Assembly: GCF_006546835.1 (NCBI RefSeq)
Contig: NZ_VICB01000003.1
Location: 124,001 to 188,000 of the forward strand
Source of the DNA: Actinomyces johnsonii
GTDB taxonomy: Bacteria > Actinomycetota > Actinomycetes > Actinomycetales > Actinomycetaceae
Direction: 5' to 3'
Length of the DNA: 64,000 bases
Part shown: one piece after another, positions 25,581 through 34,942 of the stretch
Position numbering within the stretch: position 1 is the stretch's first letter
Layout: each line of letters opens with the position of its first letter
Notes under the pieces: generated by a model
Database searches by the model: none
The model's input: the letters and a program-made list of their open reading frames with translations, nothing else
Told to the model about the DNA's origin: nothing
Program-made: the position numbers and the translations under genes

Positions 25581-26063
25581 ATGACCTATGAAGTCGGTGA
25601 GACTGTCGTCTACCCGCACCACGGGGCCGCTCGGATCATTGACATCCGGCAGCGCAAGGTACGCGGTGAGGAGAAGACGTATCTGCAGCTCGAGGTGGCC
25701 CAGGGGGACCTGACCATCTTGGTCCCCGCCGAAAGCGTTGAGCTCATCGGTGTACGAGACGTGGTTGATGAGACCGGGTTAGAAAAGGTTTTCGAGGTGC
25801 TGCGCGCGCCCTTAACCGAGGAGCCCACCAACTGGTCGCGTCGTTTCAAGGCCAATCAGGAGAAAATCGCCTCCGGAGATGTCATCAAGGTCGCTGAGGT
25901 CGTGCGGGATCTCTCCCGCCGTGACACGGACCGGGGCCTGTCCGCAGGCGAGAAGCGCATGCTCGCCAAGGCGCGTCAGATCCTTGTCTCCGAGCTGGCC
26001 CTGGCCCAGAAGACCCCCGAGGAGGAGGCCGAGTCCCGCCTGGATGAGGTCCTCGCCTCCTGA
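25581..26063 (+). CDS. carD: CarD-type RNA polymerase-binding transcription regulator
   Basis: A 160-residue protein that binds the RNA polymerase beta subunit and stabilises open complexes, notably at rRNA promoters. The N-terminal CarD_TRCF domain ([16 protein letters not shown] through [16 protein letters not shown]) and the C-terminal helical DNA-binding domain ([13 protein letters not shown], containing the conserved Trp; [16 protein letters not shown]) are complete. The ATG follows GGAGAG. As in many actinobacteria, ispD follows. Confidence 0.96.
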   Translation: MTYEVGETVVYPHHGAARIIDIRQRKVRGEEKTYLQLEVAQGDLTILVPAESVELIGVRDVVDETGLEKVFEVLRAPLTEEPTNWSRRFKANQEKIASGDVIKVAEVVRDLSRRDTDRGLSAGEKRMLAKARQILVSELALAQKTPEEEAESRLDEVLAS

Positions 26064-26115
26064 ACCACTTGGAGAACCGTCCTCGGACGGTGGCGCACGC
26101 GGTAGCGTCCTGCTC

Positions 26116-27006
26116 GTGAGCACCACTCCTTCATCTCAGCCTTCCGCCCCGCCCGAGTCCGCTCCGGGCGGGGCGGTCGCCGTTCTCACCGCTGCGGGTT
26201 CCGGCTCCCGCCTGGGAGCCGACGTCCCCAAGGCACTCGTCCCGGTGGGCGGCATCAGCCTCCTGCGACGAGCGGCGGCCGGGCTCATCGCCTCCGGGGC
26301 CATCGACCATCTCGTCATCACCGCCCCCGCCGACGATGTCGAGCGCTTCCGCGCGGAACTCGACGATCTCCTTGATGGCCCGCTGGAGAAGTCTCCGGAA
26401 GGATCGCGGGACGGCAGTCCCGGTCGGACGGTGGAGCGGGCAGTCGGGATCGAAGTCGTTGCCGGGTCATCGCATTCCAGGCAGGCCTCGGTGGCCCTGG
26501 GACTTGCCGCGGCCCTGGTTGCGGTGCCGCGGGCGGACGTCGTCGTCGTCCATGATGCGGCCCGGGCACTGACGCCGCCTGAAGTGACGCATCGGGTGGT
26601 CGCCGCTGTGCGCGCCGGACACGAGGCCGTGGTCCCGGCGCTGCCCGTGACCGACACCGTTAAGGAGGTCGAGCCCCGCGAGGCGGGTGAGCCCGAACCC
26701 GTCGTCGCCACACCCCGGCGCGTCCGGCTCCGGGCCGTCCAGACCCCGCAGGGTTTCGAGACGGGCGCTCTCGTCGCGGCCCATCGCGCCGGAGCCGAGC
26801 GGGCGGCGGACGAATCGCTCGCCGCCTCCGATGATGCCGGCCTGGTCGAGGCCTGCGGCGGGCGCGTCGTCGTCGTCGCCGGGGACGAGCGCTCCATGAA
26901 GGTGACGACCCCGATGGACCTGGCCCTGGCCGAGCTGCTCCTTGAGCAGCGGCCCGGCAGAACACCGAGCGCGAGTACTCGGGTTCCCCGGGATGGGGAG
27001 AACTGA
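26116..27006 (+). CDS. ispD: 2-C-methyl-D-erythritol 4-phosphate cytidylyltransferase
   Basis: Third step of the MEP isoprenoid pathway (CTP + MEP to CDP-ME). 296 residues from GTG 26116. The nucleotide-binding LTAAGSGSRLGADVPKALVP, SRQASVALGL, VHDAARALTPP, QTPQGF and ASDDAGLVEACG are all present. An extra Ser/Gly/Arg-rich loop (PLEKSPEGSRDGSPGR) interrupts the region before SRQAS. TAGCGT at 26103-26108 sits 7 nt before the GTG (leaderless), so it may have its own promoter despite following carD. ispF, often adjacent, is not here. Confidence 0.94.
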   Translation: MSTTPSSQPSAPPESAPGGAVAVLTAAGSGSRLGADVPKALVPVGGISLLRRAAAGLIASGAIDHLVITAPADDVERFRAELDDLLDGPLEKSPEGSRDGSPGRTVERAVGIEVVAGSSHSRQASVALGLAAALVAVPRADVVVVHDAARALTPPEVTHRVVAAVRAGHEAVVPALPVTDTVKEVEPREAGEPEPVVATPRRVRLRAVQTPQGFETGALVAAHRAGAERAADESLAASDDAGLVEACGGRVVVVAGDERSMKVTTPMDLALAELLLEQRPGRTPSASTRVPRDGEN

Positions 27007-27067
27007 CGATTAGGTCTGTTTCCCTTCCGGTATCGTCTCGGGCGTGGATAGTTCTATCGTCTGTCCC

Positions 27068-28516
27068 ATGAGCACGACCGTGATGCCTGCTCCGACGCAG
27101 GCCGGCTCCAGCACTCGGCTCCTGTCCTGGCCCGTGATCGCTTGGGGTCTGTGGGACTGGGGGTCGGCGGCCTTCAACGCCGTCATCACCACCTTCGTCT
27201 TTACCGTTTACCTGGTTAGTGACTCCTTTGGGGCGAAGGCTGACAACGAGTCGGCACTGTCGATCGGTCTGGCAATCGCCGGTCTGTTCATCGCCCTGCT
27301 GGCGCCGGTGACCGGGCAGCGCTCGGATCGGGCCGGGCGGACCGTTTTCTGGCTCGGGGGCTACACCGCAGTGGTGGTCGGGGTCTCGGCGGCCCTGTTC
27401 CTGGTGCGGCCGGAGCCCGGCTACCTGTGGCTCGGCATCGTCCTGCTGGGGGTCGGAAATATCTTCTTCGAGCTTGCCTCGGTCAACTACAACGCCATCC
27501 TCAACCATCTGGCCTCCAAGGACCGGATCGGCGCCGTCAGCGGTCTGGGCTGGGGGATGGGATACCTCGGCGGTATCGTCCTGCTGCTCATCCTCTACGT
27601 CGCGCTAGTGGGCCCCAGCCCCCTGATCTCCTTCCCCACTGGGACCGCAATGGGGGTGCGCGTGGCCATGCTCGTGTCGGCGGTCTGGTTCGGTCTGTCC
27701 GCGCTTCCCGTCCTCATCAACCGCTCCCGCAGGCCGGAGCACTCCGGAGCCGCCGGCAGTGGAGAGGCGAGTGAGGGAATGACGTCGGCCGAACCGGGGC
27801 GGGACCGGGCCGGCATGGAGACCGAGCCCGAGGACGCCGCCTCCCACAACGTCGAGCGCAAGGAGTCGTTCCTGACCTCCTACAAGCTGCTATGGCGCAC
27901 CTTGCTCCAGCTGCATAACTTCCAGCCGCGGCTGCTGTGGTTCCTGCTGGCCGCCGCCGTCTTCAGGGACGGGCTGGCCGGGGTCTTCACATACGGCGGC
28001 ATCATCGCCCAGAACACCTTCGGCTTCTCATCGGGGGATGTCATCATCTTCGCCATCGTCGCCAACATCGTGGCCGGCATCGCCACGATCGGCGCCGGAC
28101 GGCTTGACGACCGCTTCGGCCCCCGCAACGTCATCATGGCCAGCCTCATCATCCTGGTGGTGACCGGACTGCTGGTGTTCTTCCTGCACACCGCAGGCAC
28201 AGTCGCCTTCTGGGTGCTGGGCCTGCTCCTGTCGGCCTGCGTGGGGCCCGCCCAGTCAGCCGCCCGCTCCTTCCTGGCCCGCCTCATCCCTGAGGGGCAG
28301 GAAGGGGAGATCTTCGGCCTCTACGCGACGACCGGGCGGGCAGTCTCCTTCATGGCGCCCATGATGTACGGCATCTTCATCTACCTGGGCACGCGCGTCG
28401 TCGGCCAGGGTGCGAACTACTGGGGGATCCTCGGGATCGTCACCGTGCTGGCGACCGGGCTGCTCCTCATGCTGCGCGTGGGAGATCCGGTCTCCGACGA
28501 GGAAACCGCTGCGTAG
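27068..28516 (+). CDS. UMF1-type MFS transporter
   Basis: 482 residues from ATG 27068 (490 from GTG 27044). A 12-helix major facilitator of the Atg22/UMF1 group, recognised by VIAWGLWDWGSAAFNAVI near the N-terminus and the Arg/Asp loop GQRSDRAGRTVFW. A charged cytoplasmic loop (about residues 215-270) separates the halves. Both start codons lie 7 nt after a TATCGT box, so the start is ambiguous. Substrate unknown; related proteins are suggested to export amino acids or similar. Confidence 0.85.
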   Translation: MSTTVMPAPTQAGSSTRLLSWPVIAWGLWDWGSAAFNAVITTFVFTVYLVSDSFGAKADNESALSIGLAIAGLFIALLAPVTGQRSDRAGRTVFWLGGYTAVVVGVSAALFLVRPEPGYLWLGIVLLGVGNIFFELASVNYNAILNHLASKDRIGAVSGLGWGMGYLGGIVLLLILYVALVGPSPLISFPTGTAMGVRVAMLVSAVWFGLSALPVLINRSRRPEHSGAAGSGEASEGMTSAEPGRDRAGMETEPEDAASHNVERKESFLTSYKLLWRTLLQLHNFQPRLLWFLLAAAVFRDGLAGVFTYGGIIAQNTFGFSSGDVIIFAIVANIVAGIATIGAGRLDDRFGPRNVIMASLIILVVTGLLVFFLHTAGTVAFWVLGLLLSACVGPAQSAARSFLARLIPEGQEGEIFGLYATTGRAVSFMAPMMYGIFIYLGTRVVGQGANYWGILGIVTVLATGLLLMLRVGDPVSDEETAA

Positions 28517-28573
28517 ACGGCTCGGGGAGGCGGCGTTGCGAGGGCCTTGCGGGGAAGGAATCGGGAACTCCGA

Positions 28574-28993
28574 TCAGGATGAGGACTTGCGGGCCTCTCG
28601 CTGGACGCGCATGCGCTCGAGGTCCTCCGGCGTGAGCGGCCCCTGGGTGGTTCCCGGCGTGCCGTCCTGACGGAGCCAACTCACGGTGAGGCCCTCCTTG
28701 GCGCCGAAACGGGCCAGATGGATGCCGACGACGTGTTCGAGCCGCTCGAGGTGCTCGTCGTCGGCGGTCAGATCGAGCTGGAGGGCGCCGTCGTGGCACG
28801 AGAGTGTCACGACGCCGGTCATCGTCCCCTCGCGGTCGAAGGTCAGAGAGCCGGTCTCGGCGTCCTCGTCCCACATGGTGGTGATCTTGCGGCCCATGTG
28901 GCCGGCCAACTGCTTGCCGTACCGGGCCGGACGGTCCGTGGTCACGCGGGCGGTGGAGCGGCGCGAGAAATTGGGCCGTGCTGAGTCAGTCAT
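28574..28993 (-). CDS. DUF2218 protein
   Basis: A 139-residue soluble protein of the DUF2218 family: ARVTTDRPARYGKQLAGHMG followed by FDREGTMTGVVTLSC and ADDEHLERLEHVVGIHLARFG. Members are often encoded near siderophore or iron-uptake genes; none lie here. The ATG at 28993 has AGGAG close upstream. It is convergent with the MFS gene. Reaction or ligand unknown. Confidence 0.85.
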   Translation of the reverse strand: MTDSARPNFSRRSTARVTTDRPARYGKQLAGHMGRKITTMWDEDAETGSLTFDREGTMTGVVTLSCHDGALQLDLTADDEHLERLEHVVGIHLARFGAKEGLTVSWLRQDGTPGTTQGPLTPEDLERMRVQREARKSSS

Positions 28994-29156
28994 GCTCCTA
29001 CTCTGACGCGTCTCCATCAAAGACGTCTACGAACTCTCTGACATTGCGAGGTAGGGGGAGAGGCGGCACGCGTGACAACAGGAGTAATAAGAGATCATGT
29101 ATCGCGGTGCGCCGCGAGCAGCCTCGCGAATGCGCGGGACTCGGCACGTGGCTCCT

Positions 29157-29440
29157 TCAGGGCCGATGCGGTCCGCCGGCGTGGGTGGCCCACAGGAACC
29201 GATGCTTCCAGTGGGCCTCACCCCTCATACGCCGTGACCGATATGTGAACTGCTGACAGTTCGTCAACTCGGCCTCGCGCAATACGGAGACGAACTGCGC
29301 GTGCTCGCGCTGGGCGATGTCGTGATCGGGGATGCTCACCGTGTTGTTGTTGAGGTAGAACGCGTAGCTGAGGCTGGGGCTACGTAGCGTCTCTCGGACC
29401 AGAGACCACCATCCGAAGCGCTTGTACGGCCCTGTGACGA
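29157..29440 (-). pseudogene. remnant of a small YcxB-like or hypothetical protein
   Basis: The minus frame reads YKRFGWWSLVRETLRSPSLS, YAFYLNNNTVSIPDHDIAQ and EHAQFVSVLREAEL, a pattern like the C-terminal PH-like domain of YcxB proteins (a Trp-containing strand, a 'Y..' strand, 'IP' then a helix). No plausible start, membrane part or ribosome site precedes it, so only the C-terminus may survive. Weak assignment. The rest of 28994-29578 shows nothing I can support. Confidence 0.3.
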
Positions 29441-29578
29441 CCTCTTTCAACGGGGCGATGTTGCTGGGTTTTGAATTTGAATCATGGCACTCCTGAGATG
29501 TAGTCGTCGTTCGGCAAGCCTGTGACGCGCGCCGTCTCAACTGCTGGTGCAGGTACGGTCACCAGCAGCATCAGTGGC

Positions 29579-30136
29579 TTACTGCGGTTCCAGGAAGGGT
29601 TCTATTCCCCGGATGAGCTGTTCCGCACCGAGGTTGGGGTCGAGCGCTCTTTGCAGCAGAAACCCGTCAACGGCAGCGACCAGAACGAGTGCCCTGGCCT
29701 CCGCTTCCTCTGCGTGCGCGCCCTTCTGAGCGGCGAGCCGCTCGGCGAGGCGGGCACGAAAGGTGGAGAACATCGTGGCCAGGTCACTGCGCAGCTCGGC
29801 GTCATGCGTGGCTGCGACCAGTGCCTCGTTGAGCAGGACCACCCCCGGGTAGTCGGGTTTCAGGTCAAGGCGGAGGAGAAAGGCCAGCAGCCCCTCTCGG
29901 AGGTTCGGCGCCTCCAGCGCCTCCCGGAAGGGACCCTCAAGGAGGCTGCGCGCGCCCTCGCATGCGGCGGCGCGACGCAGCCCCTCGATGCTGCCCACGT
30001 GGTAGTGGACGAGGCCGGGGCTGACTCCGGCGCGCTCGGCGACTCGGCGAGTCGTCACCACCTCCCAGCCGCCGTCAACGACGAGCTGCTGCGCGGCGGC
30101 AATCAACTCCTGGCGAGTCGAGGTCCTATCGGGCAC
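29579..30136 (-). CDS. TetR/AcrR-family regulator
   Basis: 185 residues. The N-terminal helix-turn-helix (TRRVAERAGVSPGLVHYHVG, residues about 28-47) is clear; the C-terminal ligand domain is typical in length. The GTG start at 30136 follows GAGGAGG at 5 nt. Upstream lie nested inverted repeats (30153-30220), probably its own operator. No transporter or enzyme gene sits divergently next to it, so its targets are probably elsewhere or lost. Confidence 0.9.
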   Translation of the reverse strand: MPDRTSTRQELIAAAQQLVVDGGWEVVTTRRVAERAGVSPGLVHYHVGSIEGLRRAAACEGARSLLEGPFREALEAPNLREGLLAFLLRLDLKPDYPGVVLLNEALVAATHDAELRSDLATMFSTFRARLAERLAAQKGAHAEEAEARALVLVAAVDGFLLQRALDPNLGAEQLIRGIEPFLEPQ

Positions 30137-30152
30137 GTAACCTCCTCAATGT

Positions 30153-30220
30153 CATCAAAGCTTGATGAACGACGTGCTTGTACGGTTGTATTGGACGAAC
30201 GTCCAAGGCAACCGTGCAAG
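30153..30220 (-). promoter_or_regulatory. nested inverted repeats upstream of tetR
   Basis: TTGGACG-AA-CGTCCAA (30191-30206) lies inside a larger repeat, CTTGTACGGTTG (30177-30188) against CAACCGTGCAAG (30209-30220), with one mismatch. CATCAA/TTGATG (30153-30167) lies closer to the gene. This fits an operator for a dimeric or paired-dimer TetR protein. Confidence 0.6.
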
Positions 30221-30466
30221 TCACTTCTTCGTGTTGCAAGGCGAGGGGCGGTTCTCGCAAAGTGAGCCACGTGAGCAAGAGTCGGCTGGGTTGTGCCCTA
30301 CGTCGGTGACGTTGTGACGTTCCCGGCGTGCGAGCCGGCGGTGCGCGTGCTGCGGAGCGGCTGAGGCGTGCGGATCCGGTGGTGATGCTCACGTACCGGG
30401 GTTATCGGCGTCAGTCATCATGCCGGTCGCTCATATCTGAGGACCGGGGCCGCCAAGAAAGGACTC

Positions 30467-30680
30467 GGCCCGCAGCTCGGACTTCCGAGCTGCGGGCCCA
30501 AGCCTCGCAAGGTTCCACCTGCAACCCGGGGTCCCATGCACCCGGGGAGGCGGTTCCTCCTTCGCCGAAACGATCACGCCGGGCTCCCTATGACCCGGTG
30601 TCATCTCAGGGATGCAGTCCGTCATCGGGCTCCCCAACCCTCGAGACCGTCCCTGTCCAGCGGTTGACACTATGTAACGC
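30467..30680 (-). ncRNA. structured leader-like RNA with terminator hairpin
   Basis: Read on the minus strand from about 30660, the sequence has repeated GGGAGCCCG blocks, then GGCGAAGGAGGAACCGC, GGGTGCATGGG and GCAGGTGGAACC. It ends in a perfect 15-bp hairpin (30467-30481 with 30484-30498) followed by TCCTTTCTT. This layout resembles a terminating riboswitch; the GGAGGAACC and GGGTGCAT strings recall the c-di-AMP (ydaO-yuaA) class, but the match is partial and no cell-wall hydrolase gene follows. I see no gene in 30221-30466 or 30681-30793. Confidence 0.3.
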
Positions 30681-30793
30681 CATCATTCTGTGAGGACGAG
30701 GGGCAGAAACCTGGGAAAAATCTGGGAAATTCTCGGTCGGGTCGATTCGGTGAGTTAAGGATTCTCTTAGGGAAGGCGGACGCTCATCATCGC

Positions 30794-31123
30794 TCAGGAG
30801 ATGGGGGAGAAGCGGACGGCGGTGCCTGATGCCGTCACCATGAGCATGCCGTTGTCCGAACCCAGTGTCTCGTAGTCGATGTCGACGCCGACGACGCCCT
30901 CGGCCCCGAGCTCCTGGGCGCGCTGAACCATCTCCGCCAGGGCCGTCTCCCGAGCTTGGATGAGCTCTCCCTCGTAGGTCTGGGAACGACCGCCCACTAA
31001 GTTGCGGAACCCTGCGGCCATGTCTTTGATGAAGTTGACTCCCGCGATGGTTTCCCCGCAGACGACTCGCAGGTACTGCGTGACGGGGGTTCCCTCGACG
31101 GTGGGAGTGGTGGTGACGATCAT
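30794..31123 (-). CDS. YbjQ-family protein
   Basis: 109 residues. [35 protein letters not shown] and [18 protein letters not shown] are the hallmarks of the YbjQ family, small pentameric barrels sometimes called heavy-metal-binding proteins, though the function is unproven. The start at 31123 is chosen from GAGGAGG 9 nt upstream; the frame continues farther without ribosome sites. Confidence 0.88.
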   Translation of the reverse strand: MIVTTTPTVEGTPVTQYLRVVCGETIAGVNFIKDMAAGFRNLVGGRSQTYEGELIQARETALAEMVQRAQELGAEGVVGVDIDYETLGSDNGMLMVTASGTAVRFSPIS

Positions 31124-31203
31124 GGGCTGGTCCTCCTCGGGTTGTTGATCGGTGATGCCGGTGGTCACGACCATACTGTCCCGGAATGTTCTGTGGGCGC
31201 TTC

Positions 31204-31719
31204 TTACGGTTGGCTCCGAGCCAGTCTCAGAAGGCGGCTGTAGCGCTCGCCGATCTCCTCGTGGGGGACGGGCGCGCCGTCGAGGCTCCAGGACAGCAGG
31301 TGCTCCAGGCTGAATCGAGCAGCGCAGCGCGAACAGGAAACGGGCGAGGACGGGCGACGCATCCGATCGACCTCGTGGCCCTCCGGACACCTGCCCACCC
31401 ATCGCCCCCGCAGCCTCGGAGCCCGGGCGTCCACGAGCCGTCGTCCGGTGGCTCCCAAACGGGTCGCCTCGGCGGCCCAGACGGCGTCGTGCCCGTGATG
31501 GGGGCCTACGCGGGCGTGGGCGATCTCGTGCAGGATCGTCTCGCGGACCTGGGGTTCGTCGTACAGGCTCATGAGGTGGCGGCTGAGTGTGAGTCTGCGT
31601 CTCGTATGGTCAGTCTGGCCCGCCCGGCGGCGCGCTCGGTCGAGGCTCAGCTCCCAGTCGCCGACGCCGGCCTCCTCCATGAGGGTGTGCGCCAGGCTCA
31701 GGACGTCGGGAAGATTCAC
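31204..31719 (-). CDS. SprT-like zinc metalloprotease-domain protein
   Basis: 171 residues. The zinc-binding HEIAHA motif (in [20 protein letters not shown], with a third His) is typical of SprT/Spartan-like domains. A CPEGH...CSRC knuckle in the C-terminal half probably binds a second zinc. Spartan proteins cleave DNA-protein crosslinks in eukaryotes; the bacterial role is unclear. TAGTGT lies 6 nt before the GTG start at 31719, so the mRNA is probably leaderless. Confidence 0.87.
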   Translation of the reverse strand: MNLPDVLSLAHTLMEEAGVGDWELSLDRARRRAGQTDHTRRRLTLSRHLMSLYDEPQVRETILHEIAHARVGPHHGHDAVWAAEATRLGATGRRLVDARAPRLRGRWVGRCPEGHEVDRMRRPSSPVSCSRCAARFSLEHLLSWSLDGAPVPHEEIGERYSRLLRLARSQP

Positions 31720-31874
31720 GGCCCCACACTATGCACTGGCGGCTCCGCCTCCTCGATGGTGGCGCCGGTGATACCGGGCGCATCCCGCCGGCAGTGCGCG
31801 GTGGTCAGTTATTCCGGGAAGTCCTGACATCGGGAGCGCGGTGAGTCCTGCCGTTGTGTGACACGATGATCCCG

Positions 31875-32990
31875 ATGTCCCAGCATCCTTCCAGCCAGCG
31901 TTCGCGGGACCGCCGAAGTGCGAGCGGTTCCGGCTCGTCTCAGTCCGCCCGCACTCCGCGCCGCGCGGGCCCGACGGCGCAACGCGGCAGTGAGCGGGCT
32001 CGGAGCGGTGGTCAGGGCCCTCATTTCGGACGCGGGCACAGTCGCCGGGGCGGTGATCGACCGGGCCGTCTGCGCGACAGCATTAAGCGCGGAAGACGAA
32101 GCGGGGAACGCCCGGTCATGGCCTTCCTGCGCAGTCCGGTGGGCGTGGTTCTCGGAGCTTTCCTCGTCACACTCCTGGTGGGCCTGATCGGGGTTCGCGC
32201 AGTCGGCTCCTCGCTCAGCGGACTCATGGGGCTGGGGCGACGGGTCTCTCATGTGGCGACGAGTTCTGCGCCGGCACCGCTGGTGCCCGACGCGAGCGGG
32301 TTCGACGCCACCCGTATCATCGACGATGAGGTCTTCTACGACTCTGGTGCGATGACGCGCGAGGAGATCGCCGCCTTCCTGACGCGGGTCAACTCCGGCT
32401 GCCTGCCGGGCAGTGATGGCACCGAGTGCCTGGCCACGGCCACCTTCTCCATGCAGGAGCGCGAGGCCACCACGTTCTGCCCCGGCGGCATCAAGGCTGC
32501 CTCGGGTCTTAGCGCGGCCGATGTCGTCTGGGAGGTCTCGCAGGCGTGCGACATCAACCCCCAGGTCCTCCTGGTGCTCATCCACAAGGAGCAGGGGCTG
32601 CTCACCGCCTCGGGCCGAACCCTGAGTGCCCGCGACTACGAGGCCGCGGCCGGCTACGCCTGCCCCGATCATGGAACCTGCGATCCTCAGTGGGCCGGTT
32701 TCTTCCCCCAGCTCTACGGGGCGGCCTCCCAGTTCCAGCGCTACCGCATCAGTCCGGAGACCTATGACGTGGTGGCTCAGCGTCCCACCCGGATCGCCTA
32801 CTCGCCCGACACGCAGTGTGGCAGTGGTGAGGTCACGGTGGCGAACCAGGCGACGGCCGGTCTGTACAATTACACGCCCTTCCAGCCCAATGAGGCCGCC
32901 GGTAGCGGAGGCGACCAGTGCACCTCTTGGGGCAACTGGAACTTCTACGGCTACTTCAAGGCGCTCTTCGGGAGTCCGACGTCGGGCTAG
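31875..32990 (+). CDS. exported membrane-anchored protein, possibly lysozyme-like
   Basis: 371 residues. A basic disordered N-terminus (about 1-70) precedes one membrane helix (about 76-98; GVVLGAFLVTLLVGLIGV), so most of the protein is outside. The outer domain has several Cys (CLPGSDGTEC, ACDIN, YACPDHGTCD, DTQCG) likely in disulfides. LVLIHKEQGLL followed by GAASQFQRYR resembles the Glu-centred core of lytic transglycosylase folds (inference). Similar actinobacterial proteins are often named haemagglutinin-related. ATG 31875 has CACGAT 7 nt upstream. Confidence 0.72.
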   Translation: MSQHPSSQRSRDRRSASGSGSSQSARTPRRAGPTAQRGSERARSGGQGPHFGRGHSRRGGDRPGRLRDSIKRGRRSGERPVMAFLRSPVGVVLGAFLVTLLVGLIGVRAVGSSLSGLMGLGRRVSHVATSSAPAPLVPDASGFDATRIIDDEVFYDSGAMTREEIAAFLTRVNSGCLPGSDGTECLATATFSMQEREATTFCPGGIKAASGLSAADVVWEVSQACDINPQVLLVLIHKEQGLLTASGRTLSARDYEAAAGYACPDHGTCDPQWAGFFPQLYGAASQFQRYRISPETYDVVAQRPTRIAYSPDTQCGSGEVTVANQATAGLYNYTPFQPNEAAGSGGDQCTSWGNWNFYGYFKALFGSPTSG

Positions 32991-33292
32991 CCGCTCCCGG
33001 GCTAGTCTCTGAAACGCCGTCATTTCAACGATCCTGGGGTGTGGTGCCGGTGCACTCAGGAGGTCGTAACCATATCGTCACCAAGCGTCACCATTTAGAT
33101 GCGTTATTTCCAGGCTTCTCTCAGACTGCGTCGGCAGAGTCAGAGTCACCACTGAACGGTGGCGACCGCGAGGTACTGGGGAGTACTGCAGACCGGCCAC
33201 CATCGAGTCTGGGCCACAGCCAAGGGAATGTGCTCGGACGTTTCGGTGAAGGAGGACCCGCTGCCGAATGGGAACCGGTGAGCGACCTCGTT

Positions 33293-33379
33293 GCGAAGGG
33301 CCCGGCCCGGTATTTTAACCGGGGCGGGCCTTCGCAGTGCCTGGGCGCAGGACCATCCGGTCCGCGCCCAGGCTTCTTT
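33293..33379 (+). terminator. two hairpins before cls
   Basis: First, a 19-bp stem with one mismatch (33293-33311 with 33318-33335, loop ATTTTA). Second, GCCTGGGCGC-A-GGACC paired with GGTCC-GCGCCCAGGC (33339-33373), followed by TTCTTT. They end transcription coming from the left. No gene is seen in the rest of 32991-33415. Confidence 0.7.
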
Positions 33380-33415
33380 CCAGGGACTGCTCCCGTGGCA
33401 TGACATGATGCGAAC

Positions 33416-34942
33416 ATGACGCTGCCGCCGGTACTGGCAACCACCTGGGTCGTCATCGAGTACCTCATCAAGATCGCCGCGCTGGGCACGGTTCCGGAGA
33501 ACCGCCGTCCGTCGTCGTCGACCGCGTGGCTTCTGCTCATCTTCCTGCTGCCCCTTGTGGGACTCCCGCTCTACCTGCTCATCGGCAGCCCGTGGGTTCA
33601 CGGCACCCGCCGCCGCCAGCAGCACACCGTCAATGAGATCACCCTCGACTACACCCGCGCCATGCCTGACCTGCCCAAGGGGGCGCGGCCCTCGACCTAC
33701 CTGGCCGGAGCGCTGCGCATGAACCGCAGGCTCACCGGGCTGCCCTGCGTCAGCGGGGAGGTGGTGGCCGTTCACGCCGAGCCCGCCGCCACCTACGAGG
33801 CCATGGCCCGCGCTGTTGACGCCGCCACCGACCACGTCCACGTCGAGTTCTACATCATGAGCTGGGACGAGGTCACCGACGTCTTCTTCGCGTCCCTGGA
33901 GCGCGCGGTGGCCCGAGGGGTTACGGTGCGCCTCCTGCTGGACCATCTGGGCAGCCGCAAGTATCCCGGCTGGAAGCAGTTCTGCCAGCGCATGACCGAC
34001 GCTGGCATCCGCTGGCGGCTCATGATGCCCCTGCTGCCGCTCAAGCGGCGCTGGCGCCGCCCGGACCTGCGCAACCACCGCAAGATCCTGGTCATCGACG
34101 GTGAGAAGGCCTTCATCGGCAGCCACAACGTCATCGACCCCACCTACCGGACCCGGCGCAACGTGCGGGCCGGGCGCCGCTGGGAGGACCTGTCCGTGGA
34201 GGTCACCGGCGAGATCGTCCTGGAGGCCCAGGCCGTCTTCGCCATGGACTGGTACTTCGAGGCCGGCGAGCAGCTCGAGGCCTTCGATCTTGCCCTGGGA
34301 ACGCCCGTGGAAATGCTGCCGGAGATGGCGGGTCTGCCGGGGATCCCGATAGGGACGCCGGCTCCCCGGCCGGGGCGGCCCGACGCAGTCGTCAACGCCA
34401 TGCAGCTCGTCCCCTCCGGTCCCGGATACCCCACCGAGCCGAACCTGCGGATGTTCTTGGCGCTCATCAATGGGGCCAAGCGGCGCGTGTCCATTACCAG
34501 CCCCTACTTCATCCCCGACGAGGCGCTCCTGTCCGCGATGACGTCGGCTGCCTACCGGGGGGTGGAGGTCGAGCTGTTCGTGGGCAAGGAGTCCGACCAG
34601 TTCATCGTCAGCCACGCCCAGCGCTCTTACTACTCAGCGCTTTTGGCCGCCGGGGTGCGGATCTACCTTTACCCGTCGCCGACAGTCCTGCACTCGAAGT
34701 ACATGACGGTCGACGACGAGGTCGGAGTCATCGGGTCCTCCAACATGGATTTCCGTTCCTTCGCCCTCAACTACGAGGTCATGCTGCTGGCCTTCGGCGG
34801 GGACCTTGACGACCTGCTGCGTGTCAACGACGTCGACTACCGGGCTATCTGCACCGAGCTGACCCCGGAGGTGTGGGCCACCGAGCCCTGGTACAACCGC
34901 TACGTGGACAACGTCTGCCGCCTCATGTCCGCCGTGCTGTAG
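33416..34942 (+). CDS. cls: cardiolipin synthase
   Basis: Phospholipase-D-type enzyme joining phosphatidylglycerol units into cardiolipin at the membrane. 508 residues. Two N-terminal membrane helices (about 7-24 and 38-60) are followed by two HKD motifs: His221 in HRKILVIDGEKAFIGSHN and His426 in HSKYMTVDDEVGVIGSSN. The spacing and length match the bacterial ClsA type. CATGAT at 33404-33409 lies 6 nt before the ATG (leaderless). Confidence 0.95.
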   Translation: MTLPPVLATTWVVIEYLIKIAALGTVPENRRPSSSTAWLLLIFLLPLVGLPLYLLIGSPWVHGTRRRQQHTVNEITLDYTRAMPDLPKGARPSTYLAGALRMNRRLTGLPCVSGEVVAVHAEPAATYEAMARAVDAATDHVHVEFYIMSWDEVTDVFFASLERAVARGVTVRLLLDHLGSRKYPGWKQFCQRMTDAGIRWRLMMPLLPLKRRWRRPDLRNHRKILVIDGEKAFIGSHNVIDPTYRTRRNVRAGRRWEDLSVEVTGEIVLEAQAVFAMDWYFEAGEQLEAFDLALGTPVEMLPEMAGLPGIPIGTPAPRPGRPDAVVNAMQLVPSGPGYPTEPNLRMFLALINGAKRRVSITSPYFIPDEALLSAMTSAAYRGVEVELFVGKESDQFIVSHAQRSYYSALLAAGVRIYLYPSPTVLHSKYMTVDDEVGVIGSSNMDFRSFALNYEVMLLAFGGDLDDLLRVNDVDYRAICTELTPEVWATEPWYNRYVDNVCRLMSAVL

